From Euptelea pleiosperma (lineage: Eukaryota; Streptophyta; Magnoliopsida; Ranunculales; Eupteleaceae), in assembly GCA_035048495.1 (NCBI GenBank), contig CM068548.1:1860001-1924000 (forward strand): 64,000 nt of DNA, written 5' to 3'. Shown here one piece after another: positions 1 to 11,250 of this stretch (position 1 is the stretch's first letter; each line of letters begins with the position of its first letter). A model generated the notes under the pieces. That model was not told where the DNA came from. It made no database searches and worked only from the letters and a program-made list of their open reading frames with translations. A program made the position numbers and the translations under genes.

Positions 1-643
1 GTGTGAAATATAATGTTTCGGGTCCTCCAATCAATGTTTTTTTGTGGAGGCAAACAATGCAAAGCTGTGTGAAAGTGCAAGGTTTCAAAAGCTTGCACAT
101 GCTGACCTATCAAAACATTTGAAAAAGAAGAAAATGAAGGCACTTGTTCCTCAAATTGTATAAGTTATATATGTTGGAGTGTTGTTGATACTTTGTGTTG
201 GTTCTTTGGTGGTTTTGAGAGGTTCTTTCGATAGTTCTAGCACAGTTTCTTTCATAACATTATTGGTTCCCTTGTTAGAGCCGATCCAGGTAATGTTATA
301 ATTCCTAGCAAGAACGTTCATTTTTTGCACCAAAATTGAAGTGAAACAGGAAGGGAAAACATAAAAGGCATATGTAGAATATATCGGTTCACTATATTTA
401 ATTGGCTCTTGTTGTCCACATACATGGATTCATGGGTGTTGGATATCATGGTAACATATTGGTTAATGTTGCTTATAAACTTTCAACGTTGGCATATGTT
501 GTAGTAATTAATAACCAGCCATGCCAAAGCTATACATAGAACTCCAATATTCCTTTCATGTGGGAATTAAATCTTACAGTGCTAGGTTTTAGATTTCTTC
601 TTTCATCTTTAATAATGTTTATTACTTACTCAAAAGGAAATGT
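1..643. other. Unassigned intergenic DNA
   Basis: AT-rich sequence with stops in all frames. I recognise no gene, RNA or repeat here. Confidence 0.5.
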
Positions 644-1062
644 ATGGAACTTTGTTTTTTAGAACTTTCTGATGTGGCCCTTCAATGCGAAAGACAATTC
701 GACGTGTCTAAATGGGCTTCAACTCAGGGCATGTGCCATGTCACTCTTGCTGAAAAAGCAGACAACGAGTTGAAGCAAGTAGAGCCAGCTATAGGACACT
801 TATTTGATTTGACCTCATTCAACTCTTAGGTATTTATCTTCGTTGGCAACCTACTACTGCTCTAATGGTTATTATGCCTGCATCTTTGCATTGTGTGATC
901 TTATTGTTTGCAATTTTGTCTTTGGCAGGTTTTCTGGAGAAAGATAACCCATATGCATCAGCGGGTCAACAAGGCACATACTATTTCAAATTCTCGAGAC
1001 CTTTGAGAACCATGGGTTGTCTTCAACAGGTCACTAGCTGTGGCAGCAATTACTTGGCCTAA
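644..1062 (+). pseudogene. Possible pair of decayed exons, product not recognised
   Basis: Two short open stretches have protein-like composition on the same strand. The first (about 644-829) contains LSDVALQCERQFDVSKW and ends in TAG immediately before a GTATTT donor-like site. The second starts after a TTTGGCAG acceptor-like site near 929, contains NPYASAGQQGTYYFKFSRPL and ends in TAA at 1062. The spacing of about 100 bases fits a small intron, but the stop beside the donor would break the gene. I do not recognise the family. The aromatic YYFKFSRPLRT stretch looks like a beta-strand domain, which is only an impression. Chance ORFs are a real alternative. Confidence 0.25.
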
Positions 1063-4000
1063 TCTTTGCAATTTATTTGAAGAGATATTCTTCTATAAGA
1101 CTTTGACTTGGCAAAGACAACGTGCCAACTTTCCAAACTAGTTTTATTTTCCCTTTTCTCAAGTCACAAACCTGATAAAAAGTTTGGGACAAGGTTTATT
1201 TTTTTCTTTCAATTCCATTATTTTTTAACTTTATGTAAACTCTTTTCTTAACAATTGGTTTTGTTTATGGTATTCGGACTCTTCTGTACCTTGAACACAT
1301 TAATTTCAAAGCCCTTTATATGTAGGTAAGCATTGTAATGACTAAATTTTGGTGTACCACCTTTGTTTTGAAATGACTAAATCTTGTTTAGGAATGACCT
1401 TAATGCATGTGTATTGGGATATACATTTCGACCTTAATGCATTTGTCAGTGTTGGGTGTCAAAAGAAAGTTTCTTTATCTTACCTTTCACCATTTGGTAT
1501 TTATTTTCTCAAGAAGAGCGAGAGCTGAAACAAGAGAAGAGAAAACAATCTAACAGAGAATCTCCTAGAAGGTCAAGGTTGAGGAAGCATGTATAGGAAA
1601 TATGTGTATATATGAGCATATTTGGGTCTATTTTTATCATTATTTTCATTTTTTTAATCTCCCACTTGATTAGTAATTTTGGCAAAATTACCAGCTCAAA
1701 ATTAATCCTAACATTAACTCAGGTAAGGCGTACAAGCAAGGCAGCAGATAGGCAACCAATTGGTCTAAAGAGGACAACGTACTGAGGTATGCTGATCTGG
1801 CCTGAATGGAGTTGTCTTTGAGTTTTCACTTTTAAGTTGCTCTCTGGTGGCATTATTAGATTACACATGATGCTAGGATTTCCATTGAAACTATTCTGTA
1901 CATTAAAGAGAATCTAAATATATATATATGGGCTGGGATATGTTGAGTCATGCTTTTGTGACTCATAACATGAATCATGGACTTGGGACCCACATGCAAA
2001 TGAGTCAAGGCCTGATTTTTGTTGATGATATTTTTCTCAACATGGATATCCACCTCACAAAAAAATCATCTTATTCCAAAACTTGTAGTCTCTGAAAAGT
2101 AGATTGCAAGTTAAAATTTTTTGGAGCATCCAGTTTCACCATTAAATTTCATATTTGATAGGTTTAGAAGTTTTAGAAATTGTTGATTTTATGTAAGTCC
2201 TTCACTCATCTTCATGTAGTCCTCACGAGCATGTGTCATTTTATAAGTCAAAAAACATTAGTAATTTTATCCTAGAGGGTCAAGATACGTTCACAAATGC
2301 GTTTTGGCAAATAAAATTGACAAATGATCGTGGGGCCCACATGAAGAACATATGAGGGCTGATTAGATTAAACTCAGTTCATATTTAACTTAGATCAGAT
2401 TACTTAACTTGAGTGGAGTTAAGTAAGCATGGGTACTTATAGTGGAAATGTTCTTTTGATAGTCAATGCTACTTTCAAATGAGTCTTGGTTTGCTCTTGA
2501 GCGCTGCTGTACAAGGTCGTACGGCTGGGGGTTGGTTTTATTCTGAACAATGTAAATTTTCCTTTTGATTGCTAGTCTATTGTCATCTGGTGTCATCTCA
2601 TGGATGCTTGTACTGATTTCCAATGCATTGCTTGTACTGATGTCCAATGTTTATTTTCAAACAACCAATCCAATGCACAACCTGTACTGATTTCCAACAC
2701 ATTGTCTGTATTAATTTCCAATGCATTGCCTATAAATGTTTATTTTCGATCTTCTCTAATCCAAACAACACTTTCATGTTATATCCTCAGGCTTTGATGT
2801 TCATATTGAAATTACTATTGAGATTGGTAGTTTGGTTGTATTAATTTTGACTTCTTTCACAAACATTTAGCTCTTCTTGTTGTGGAGATTGACAATGATG
2901 ATGGTGTTGTATCCTTTGTTGGTATGTTTTTTTGTTTGACGCAGCTAAGTTTTTTGGTATTTTTGAAACATTGAGTCTTGATATGGGCCTCACCGAACTT
3001 ATATTCTCTTATTATTTTGCTTCGTGATTTATACTTTGAGATCCTTAGCAAGCATGCATTCCTTCTATAAGATAAATGTCCTTATTATATTATGCTAGAA
3101 TGATCAAAACTTCCTTGACAAAAGCCTTGTCTAGATTCTCCCTTGTGCCATAAATGTAGCATGTGCTGCCCTTGTAGATGCTGGGATTCCTATAATACAT
3201 CTTGCTGGTAAGCAAGTCTCATCTTATATCTTCTAATGTTCTGATTACGTACCCTGCTTGCTTCTTTTCATATCCCATGTTTCTCAGTTTCTACAATCCA
3301 CCATTATTGTATTTGAACCACCATTCATGTTGGATTAGTATCACTTCTATAGGAACCTCACACACATCTTAAGTTGTAGTTATCAAAAACACAGTTAACA
3401 TGCCACTTTTGCTGGTTTCAAATAGTTTATTTGGATCTGGAAAACAAATTTCATGACAGAACTGAGTCAGGATACTTGGCCTACTTCCCAGTTGATCATC
3501 CTGCTTTTCTTTTGCTCTAGACATTGTCTATGAATAGGAGTTAGTGCAATATGGACTGCAGTGCAGTCCTATCTTGCATTCAGTATAAATCACTACACAT
3601 CTCCAGGAATTCAAAATCATTCCAACTTCTGAATCCTTTATTCTGGACCTACCGACTACTACCTCAACCCCACGAGCGTGTTTTTACAACAAAAAGGCAA
3701 GATTAAAAGCTAAAATCCAGGGGTCCTACCATGGCCACATAAAGTTGAAATTCCCTAAGAAAGAAAGTTGGTAAAGAGGAAGATTCTATGTCCCCTATTG
3801 ATCTACATCAGTTGGAAGGGGAATAATACATCATGGAACAAGTACATTCACCAATATATTCACATCAGAACAACGAATAATACATTCAATAGGATATGAT
3901 TTTGCTAGGAGCCAATAGGATCAGGCATTTGCTTCCCGAGCTTCAACTCACAAGGCATGCTGCAAACTGAACTTCACCAAGTTCTGCCATACCAATCTGC

Positions 4001-4775
4001 ATCGTCCTCTTCACTTAAAGTTTTTCCGACAGTAAGAGCGCATTCACGAGAATAGGGGAGACCCTTGGGTTGGGTCCCACAAAGGTTATCTTTTATGCTA
4101 ACCATCTACTCAAACTGATGTGCCTAACCATCTGGTTTGACGATGCTCATATAGTTTAAAATATTTTGAGGTAATACAAGCCTATAGCATTTGTCCATTA
4201 CAATGTTATTGATTGTTATGTTGGATCATACATGATATGGAAACCGCTGTTTTGAATGGTAGTGGACGAGAGAGGGGAGAGGGGTCAAATAATTGCAATA
4301 ACAATAGATGGTCAAAATGATTGATCAAAACAGTTGATCTGATTGCCTAGTTTAAATTTTTATACCTTATGATGCATCACTTTTGCCTTTTCTTGCTCTT
4401 CTTTCGATAGCTCATTTAGTGCATACTTCTTGCATTCTTTTATTGTTGTATTTCACTCATGGTGTTTAATGGTTGGTGTGAGCTATTGATTGCTGAGGTC
4501 ATATTTTTATTTTGGCTGATAGATCTTTTGTTCATTTTGTGCTATTTAACATATTATACTAAAATCATTAAACTTGGTGGTTCATATGCTTGGCAATGGT
4601 AACATGACATGATAGATTTCACATGCTAATTGGCTTTCCATTAAAACTTTCTACTTACAAATTCTAGATTTTGTGTTTCTAGTTGGTTAACTTGGCCACT
4701 AACATTCATTCTTAATCATTTGAGAGCTAGAAAACTTGATTAAGCTGATAACTATTATTATTAATTGGATTACAG
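1063..4775. other. Long stretch without a recognisable gene
   Basis: About 3.7 kb of AT-rich DNA. Apart from the short repeat at 2600-2735 I see no coding sequence, LTR or RNA gene. It may include intron or upstream sequence of the kinase fragment that follows, but I found no earlier kinase exon. Confidence 0.45.
2600..2735 (+). repeat. Degenerate short tandem repeat
   Basis: About four imperfect copies of a 20-30 base unit with core TGTACTGATTTCCAATGCAT occur in succession (variants TGATGTCCAATG, TGATTTCCAACA, TTAATTTCCAATG). Spacing is irregular. No function is apparent. Confidence 0.5.
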
Positions 4776-5098
4776 ATGGTCTCATACAAGGCAGAACGTG
4801 TGGTCGGCATTGGTTCATTTGGTGGTCTTCAGCTATACATAATTGATTTGATGTTTTGGTTGGGATTTTTTGAGCTTCATTTTTTAATGCTATATTTACC
4901 TCAGTACTACATTCGGTAATTTTTTTTATGCAGGCCAGTTGTATGGAAACAGACGAAACAATAGCTATAAAGAAGGTGCTGCAAGAACTGAAATACAAGA
5001 ACAGAGAACTGCAAATCATGAGGTTACTTGACCATCTTAACGTAGTTCATCTAAAGCACAATTTCTTTTCTACCACTAACAAAGATGAGCTATATTGA
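4776..5098 (+). pseudogene. Shaggy/GSK3-like protein kinase, two-exon fragment
   Basis: Plant shaggy-like kinases are cytosolic and nuclear Ser/Thr kinases of brassinosteroid and other signalling. Two exons of the N-lobe are visible. Exon 1 (4776-4832) reads VSYKAERVVGIGSFG, which is the start of the kinase domain with the glycine loop. Exon 2 (4934-5098) follows an ATGCAG acceptor and reads [13 protein letters not shown], then [14 protein letters not shown] and [11 protein letters not shown], covering the ATP-binding lysine (AIKK) and the helix-C region (RELQ). The 101-base gap matches the position of a conserved plant GSK3 intron, but its 5' end is CT, not GT. Exon 2 hits TGA where the family continues with LNLV, and no C-lobe exon follows. 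A broken gene fragment is the best reading. Retained introns argue against retroposition. Confidence 0.8.
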
Positions 5099-5229
5099 TA
5101 ATGCTCCCTCTCAATCCATCTTTTCTACCATCTCTATTTTTTACTTGCTAAAAGCTCTGAAGTTTGATCTAGAATCTTTTCTAATTTTCCAATTACATGC
5201 AGCTGGGGGGTCCTGAAAATAACGGTGCA

Positions 5230-6509
5230 TCCACACTGACTGAGTTTTTCTCCAGGAATAGATATGATTTTAGTATAATTTTCAGTGCTTATTTCAGGAA
5301 TAAGGAATAAACCTCTACTAGATATGACTTTAAATTAGTAGTGTTCCTACCCTCAGTTGATTTCAAAACTACACTATAGTCGACTGTTGGATTTCTAATG
5401 AGAGTTATTATTTTAAGGAAACAGCTACCTCCACAAAAATTAGAGTGAATGCCATCTGTATAGCCCTGTTTGAAATTGAAATTTGATTCTCATTGCTGCA
5501 GAAAAGGGCTACCTACATGGAGAGTGAAAACTACCTATATTCAAAGAGAATAAAAAAATGGTGTAAAAGACAGCCAATTTGCTAAAAAAATTCTTATCCT
5601 TCAGCAAATACCCGTATACATGAGTGTATGTGAGAACCCTTAATAACTCTAATGAAGATTTCATATCTGGATACAGGATACCTCCGAAATTTCTAGAATT
5701 TGATTTCTGGAATATTACTGAAATTACTTATATTATCTTGTGTCGATTCTGATGTCAGTACATTATCTACTACTGGTTCTCAAGAGCAATGATTTTTATT
5801 ACTTTTATTGACTAAGTATTTTTTGGACTAACTGATGAATATGAAATATATCTATCTCATGATCGAGTTGGAATTATATTTTACTTGAGTTCTATATTTT
5901 GTGTTACTCTTAGTCAGTATTAATCAACCAAGTTTCAATAAACATTTTTTTTATTTTTTTTTCTAGAAATAAATTCATCTTAATTGGTATTCATGTCACG
6001 ACTCTCCAAGGTTCATACTATTGTCAAGATCTTCTATAAATTGATGACTACTATCAATTGACTTTGTATTTTGGTTGTGGTATGTATATATGCACTTGTT
6101 TCTCATGATAATATTCATTACATGCTTATTATTTGCTTATATTTCTGTACCTTTGTCAATCTGTGACAAAAAGGGAGAGAGAAAATCATAGCGGTAAAAA
6201 TAAGTTAATGCATGAGATAGGGGAGAAATTTTTTTTATTATTTTTGTCTAATTTCTCTACTTGTGATGTGCATAATTAGCTCACTGCATTTTAATGATTT
6301 ATTGATTGCCGATGATATTACATGATATGTATTGTTGGTAGAATGTGCAGGGAACAGATCAAAAGCCATTACACTATATCTATTCGATTATCTCCAAGAG
6401 AGTGTGAGATAGTAAGTGAATCATGTAAGAGGGTGGGATTGTATTTTCTATTTTTTACCTTCTATATAATTAAATATTTTTTTGTCACGGAATTGCCAAA
6501 GGGGGAGAT
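5230..6509 (+). mobile_element. 3' internal tail of a Copia-type LTR element, no coding capacity
   Basis: This stretch aligns by eye with 8340-9621. Shared landmarks include CTCAGTTGATTTCAAAA near 5355 and 8417, GATGTGCATAATTA near 6266 and 9379, and GAGAGTGTGAGATAGT near 6400 and 9511. It ends in a polypurine tract AAAGGGGGAGA (6498-6508) directly before an LTR, the usual Copia 3' junction. No gag or pol frame remains. The left part of this copy, and its left LTR, are missing. Confidence 0.65.
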
Positions 6510-8126
6510 TGTAAGAAATATTTTCATATTCAATTTGGCAAAGATTCCGTTTGATATAAAAATATTATTGTAACTGTTCCTACGAGCACTAGTGTAGTGT
6601 GAAGATGTTGTGGTACGCATACTTCGCCAACTACGTGAAGACTAAAAGACAGAGACAAAAATCAAATGGTTGACGATAAGAGTCATCTGAGTAACTGCCG
6701 ATTTGTCAGTTAACAATCGTGTACGCTCGACTAGGAAGGTAAGTGACTCAGTGGCCATAGGAGTTGATTAAAATGAACAAAATATAATGGTCAAACTTAG
6801 TCATTGGACAGACCCGAGTCTAAGTCAATTATATTGACTAATGGGATAGTCCAATCGATTGGACATGTATCCCCAATCGATTGGAGACACTGTGTAATCG
6901 ATTGAAGACTACGAGGCAGAAACTTATTTCAGCACAATCGATTGGATACTCTGTGAAATCGATTGGAGTCTTCGGGACAGAAACTTATCTGAGTCAAATC
7001 GATTGGAGACTCTGTGAAATCGATTGGAGTCTTCGGGATAGAAAGCTATATGAGTCAAATCGATTGGAAAACCCTGTGCAATCGATTGGTGCCTTCGGAA
7101 CAGAAATATTATTGAACCCAATCGATTTGACACTTATCCCCAATCGATTGGACATGGCCCAATCGATTGGACCAAGTGTACAATCGATTGGACCATGCAC
7201 AAAATTGGTCTTTCTCAGACCCGAAATTCTTGGTTCCATCATCCCACGTTCCACACGACTTAGGGTCTTGGAATTCTATAAATAGAACCCTTCTATGCCT
7301 TCTCTAAACACACATAGAGACACAGAGTGACTCAATCTTCAAGAGAGAGAAGAAAATGTTTTATTTATTAGAGTATCCATTCGAAGAGCAAGAAGCGTAT
7401 TTTTTCATTCACATCTTGTGAGCTTGTTATCTTCTTGATTAAAGCCAAGAGCTTGATCCTTTCCTCAGCTTAGGTCTTCTACTTCTATACTCGATCTAGT
7501 AGCCTGAGTGTACCAGTGTGACTCAACACCATTGGAGCAACTTAGGATTTAGGATGTACTGAATCCTTCACCTTCTACAAAGGCAGAAGTGTTGAGAATT
7601 AAGATCGAAGGAGTCGATCTACGATAGGTTTGGGGTGTACCAAACTGAACAAGCGGACAATGCTTTCTGACTGTAAGGGCGCGCGTGAATTTATAGCGTT
7701 GATTCAGAGGACGTGGACGCATCGGTAGTAGACCTTGGCTAAGGTTGGAAGCTGTATTTGCAACGGTACTGCGTAGGTAACATTTGTTTTGTTTAACTTT
7801 TTAGTTAATGATACTTTCCGTCTGGACGTGGTCTTGTAGTTTTTCCTTGGCTAAGGTTTCCACGTAAAAATCTCTTGTCTAGTGTGATTGTTTATTTGTA
7901 TTCCGCAATCTATTCTGATTAGATCAAACGACGAAAAGAAAATATACCATTGAGGTATATAAGAATTGAGTCGGTTGTGATAATCTTTTGTCAAACAACT
8001 AAGGCTTGCAATTTTATTCCTTACCATCGTCCAGTAAAACTGTATAGGTATAATTAATTTTAAATAACTAATCAACCCCCCCTTCTAGGTATATTGAGTT
8101 AAAGAGAATGGACCGGTGAAATTTTA
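6510..8126 (+). mobile_element. Copia-type LTR, copy 1
   Basis: It begins with TGTAAGAAATATTTTC right after the polypurine tract. It contains a CTATAAATAG TATA box near 7276, and ends after the pyrimidine-rich CAACCCCCCCTTCTAG stretch at GGACCGGTGAAATTT. The right end is set by comparison with copy 2 (9622-11243); copy 1 has TA where copy 2 has CA. By eye the two are similar over their full length with many substitutions, so they are not recent. The U3 part holds the palindrome cluster annotated separately. Confidence 0.7.
6851..7195 (+). repeat. Cluster of 13 AATCGATT palindromes inside an LTR
   Basis: The octamer AATCGATT occurs 13 times in about 345 bases, mostly as CAATCGATTGGA. Flanking words such as GAGACTCTGTGAA and GTCTTCGGGACAGAAAC recur at multiples of roughly 30-60 bases. 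The cluster lies about 80-420 bases upstream of the LTR TATA box, in the U3 promoter region. Open frames across it on both strands are by-products of the repeat. Confidence 0.9.
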
Positions 8127-9621
8127 TAATTGATTTTAATATGATGGGTATTGATTCTAGAAAATTCTAGAACTAAGACTTAACACATGGTAAATTGAGA
8201 CTAGATCATTGTAGAAAATTCTAAAAAGTTTAGAAGATTAGTCTATTTTACTAATTCTTAGTTAGTGGATGTGCATAAGTTTTAACTTGTTATTCACATG
8301 CACTTTGACCGACACTGGTTGGGACTAGATTTGATTGAGGTAATAAATCTAGTACTCTATGGGAATCAGGAATAAACTTCTACTTTTTATGACTTCAAAT
8401 TAGTTGTGTTCTTACTCTCAGTTGATTTCAAAATTGTAATATAATTAACTGTTAGCCTCCTTGTGTGATAGTTCTCTATGGAAAGAGCTACCTCAAGTAG
8501 ATGTGGTTAATCTGTGTGGTCACGATCTATATAAAAATTTCATTACTTAATGCTGCAAGAGGATACCATACCGATCGAGTGTGAAAGCTACCAAACAGAC
8601 TAAGTGTCAAAAAATAAGAACTTAACAAAATTAAAATTCTGGTAAAACAAGTGAGTAAAAAATAGTCATGTCTGCTACAAAAGTAATGTGAAATCACATT
8701 GGCAAATACACTTAAAAATAGAAAGTTAAGTGAGAACCTATTAGCATTAATGAGGATTTCATGATTGGATACAAGATACCTCCAGATTTTGAGTAAAGTA
8801 TTTAGATTTTTACTAACATTTGTCATGTACCCTAAGAAGTGGAAAGTCAGATCACAGTACGCTAAAGTGAAAGAAATTGAAAATTCAACTAAAGTGTACT
8901 AGTTTGACTGACTGGCTCTGATAAATGGCTTAGATTGACTGCATTTGAACTATTAAATATTAAACTGAGTAGTTAAGTCTAAAATCCTAGGTTTGATATT
9001 TGTTAGTGCCAATCACATAGAAACTCATTATGCATTGCATTTAACTTGACTTTTCATAAATTTCAACATTATTCAGATTTGACATTTTTCGAATTGATCT
9101 GATTTGAGTCGTGTGAGTTGTAAATCTTTTCAAAGATGATTTAAAAAATTTGAAATTCATTTAAAAAAGATTTATGATTGGTAAAATAGTTTCACCGAAA
9201 GTTAAACCATTGATGTATTTAGACTATGCGTCATGCTTATCTTTTAGTCTTTATACTTATTATCATGTTGCACTGATGCACTTGTTCTTCATGATGATAT
9301 TCATAGAGGTAAAAATAAGTAGATGCATGAGATAGGGGGAGAAAAATTTTGCATAATTTTTCCAATTTCTCTACTTGTGATGTGCATAATTAACTCACTG
9401 TATTTTAATGATTTATTAATTGCTGATGATATTATATGGTATGTATTGTTAGTAGAATGTGCAAAGAACAGATCAAAAAGCCATTCCATTATTTGTTCAA
9501 TTATCTCCGAGAGAGTGTGAGATAGTGAGTGAATCATGTAAGAGGGTGGGATTGTATTTTTTATTTTTTACCTTCTATATTATTAAATATTTTTTGTCAC
9601 GGAATTGCCAAATGGAGAGAT
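8127..9621 (+). mobile_element. Short non-coding internal region between two Copia LTRs
   Basis: About 1.5 kb lies between two LTR copies in the same orientation. There is no gag-pol frame. The right 1.28 kb (8340-9621) repeats 5230-6509 and ends in a degraded polypurine tract (AAATGGAGAGA). The first 200 bases after copy 1 hold no initiator tRNA-Met primer site that I can see. Either the family is non-autonomous with a non-coding interior, or the coding part was deleted before the tandem structure formed. Confidence 0.6.
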
Positions 9622-11243
9622 TGTAAAGAATATTTTCATATTCAATTAGGCAAAGATTTTGTTTGACATAAAAATATTCTTCTAACCGTTCCTACGAGCA
9701 CTAGTGTAGTGTGGAGATGTCGTGGTACGCATACTTCGCCGACTACTTGAAGACTAGAAGACAGAGACAACAAAAATCAGACGATTGACGACAGGAGCCA
9801 TCTGAGTAACTGCCGATTTGTCAGTTAAAGGTCGTGTACGCTCGATTAGGAAGGTAAGTGACTTAGTGGCCATAGAAATTGGTTAAAATGGATAAAATAT
9901 AATGGTCAAACCTAGTCATTAGACTGACCCGAGTCTGAGTCAAAGATATTGACTATTGGGATAGTCCAAATGATTGGACACTTATCCCCAATCGATTGGA
10001 TATGGCCCAATCGATTAGAGGACTCTGTGTAATTGATTGGAAGCTACGATGCAGAAACTTATTTCAGCCCAATCGATTGGAGACTCTGTGAAATCGATTA
10101 GAGTCTTCGGGACAGAAACTTATTTGAGTCAAATCGATTGGAGACTCTGTGAAATCGATTGAGCCTTCGAAACAGAAACTTATTTTAGTCAAATCGATCG
10201 GAGACCTTTGTGTAATCGATTGGAGCCTTCGAAACATGAATCTTATTGAGCCCAATCGATTGGACACTTATCCCCAATCGATTGGACCCAGAGTACAATC
10301 TATTGGACCATGCACAGAATCAGTCCTTATCAGATCTGAAATTCTTTGTTCCATTATCCCACATTCTGTACGACTCAGGGTCATGGAATTCTATAAATAT
10401 AACCCTTTTATGTCTTTTCTAAACACACACAGAGACACAGAGTGACTCAGTCTTCAAGAGAGAGAAGAAAGAGTTCTATTTATGAGAGTGTCCATTCGAA
10501 GAGAAATAAGCTTGTTTCCCATTCACATCTTGTGAGCTTGTTCTCTTCTTGATCAAAGCTAAGTGCTTAATCATTTTCTCAGCTTAGGTCTTCTACTTCT
10601 ATATTCGACCTAGTAGCCTGAGTGTACCAATGTGACTCAACACCATTTGAGCAATATAGGGTTCAGGGTGTACTGAATCCTTCACCTTTTGCAAAGACGG
10701 GAGTGTTGAGAATTAAGATTAGAGGAGCTAATTGACGGTAAGTTTGGGGTGTACCAAACTGAACAAGCGGACAAGGCTTCTTGGCTGGAAGGGCACACGT
10801 GGATTTGTAGCGTTGATTCAGATGACGTAGATGCATCGGCAGTAGGCCTTGGCTAAGGTTAGTAGCAGTATTTGCAACAGTGCTGTGTAGGTAACCTTTG
10901 TTTCGTTTAACTTTTCAGTTAGTGATACTTTCCATCTGGACATGGTTCCATGATTTTTCCTTGGCTAAGGTTTCTACGTAAAAATCTCTTGTCTTGTGTG
11001 ATTGTTTGTTTGTATTCTGCAATCTATCTTGATTAGATCAAACGACGAAAAAAAAATATACCACGGAAGTATATTCGATTTGAGTCGGTTGTGATAATCT
11101 TTTATCAAACAACTAAGGCATGCGATTTTGTTCCCCTACCATAGACCAGTAAAACTGTGTAGGTATAAATAATTTTAAATACCTAATCAACCCCCCCCCT
11201 TCTAAGTATATTGGATTAAAGAGAACGGACCGGTGAAATTTCA
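9622..11243 (+). mobile_element. Copia-type LTR, copy 2
   Basis: Starts TGTAAAGAATATTTTC and ends GGTGAAATTTCA. It has a CTATAAATATAA TATA box near 10391 and a CCCCCCCCTTCTAAG tail near 11190, collinear with copy 1. The pair LTR 1, short interior, LTR 2, preceded by a second 3' tail, looks like a tandem (LTR-sharing) structure produced by unequal recombination. Confidence 0.7.
9966..10315 (+). repeat. Decayed AATCGATT palindrome cluster in Copia LTR copy 2
   Basis: This corresponds in position to the cluster in copy 1. About nine intact AATCGATT octamers remain, plus mutated versions such as AATTGATTGG, AATCGATCGG, AATGATTGG and AATCTATTGG. Decay is mostly by single substitutions. Confidence 0.85.
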
Positions 11244-11250
11244 GGAAGAT

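Noticed and set aside
6881..7285. 134-codon plus-strand frame and two minus-strand frames over the palindrome cluster
   Set aside because: The sequence is repetitive, with QSIG and SNRL words arising from the CAATCGATTGG repeat in all frames. The decayed copy at 10149 shows no frame conservation.
6851..10315. CRISPR-like array
   Set aside because: The repeats are palindromic and irregularly spaced, lie in plant LTR promoters, and have no spacers or cas genes.
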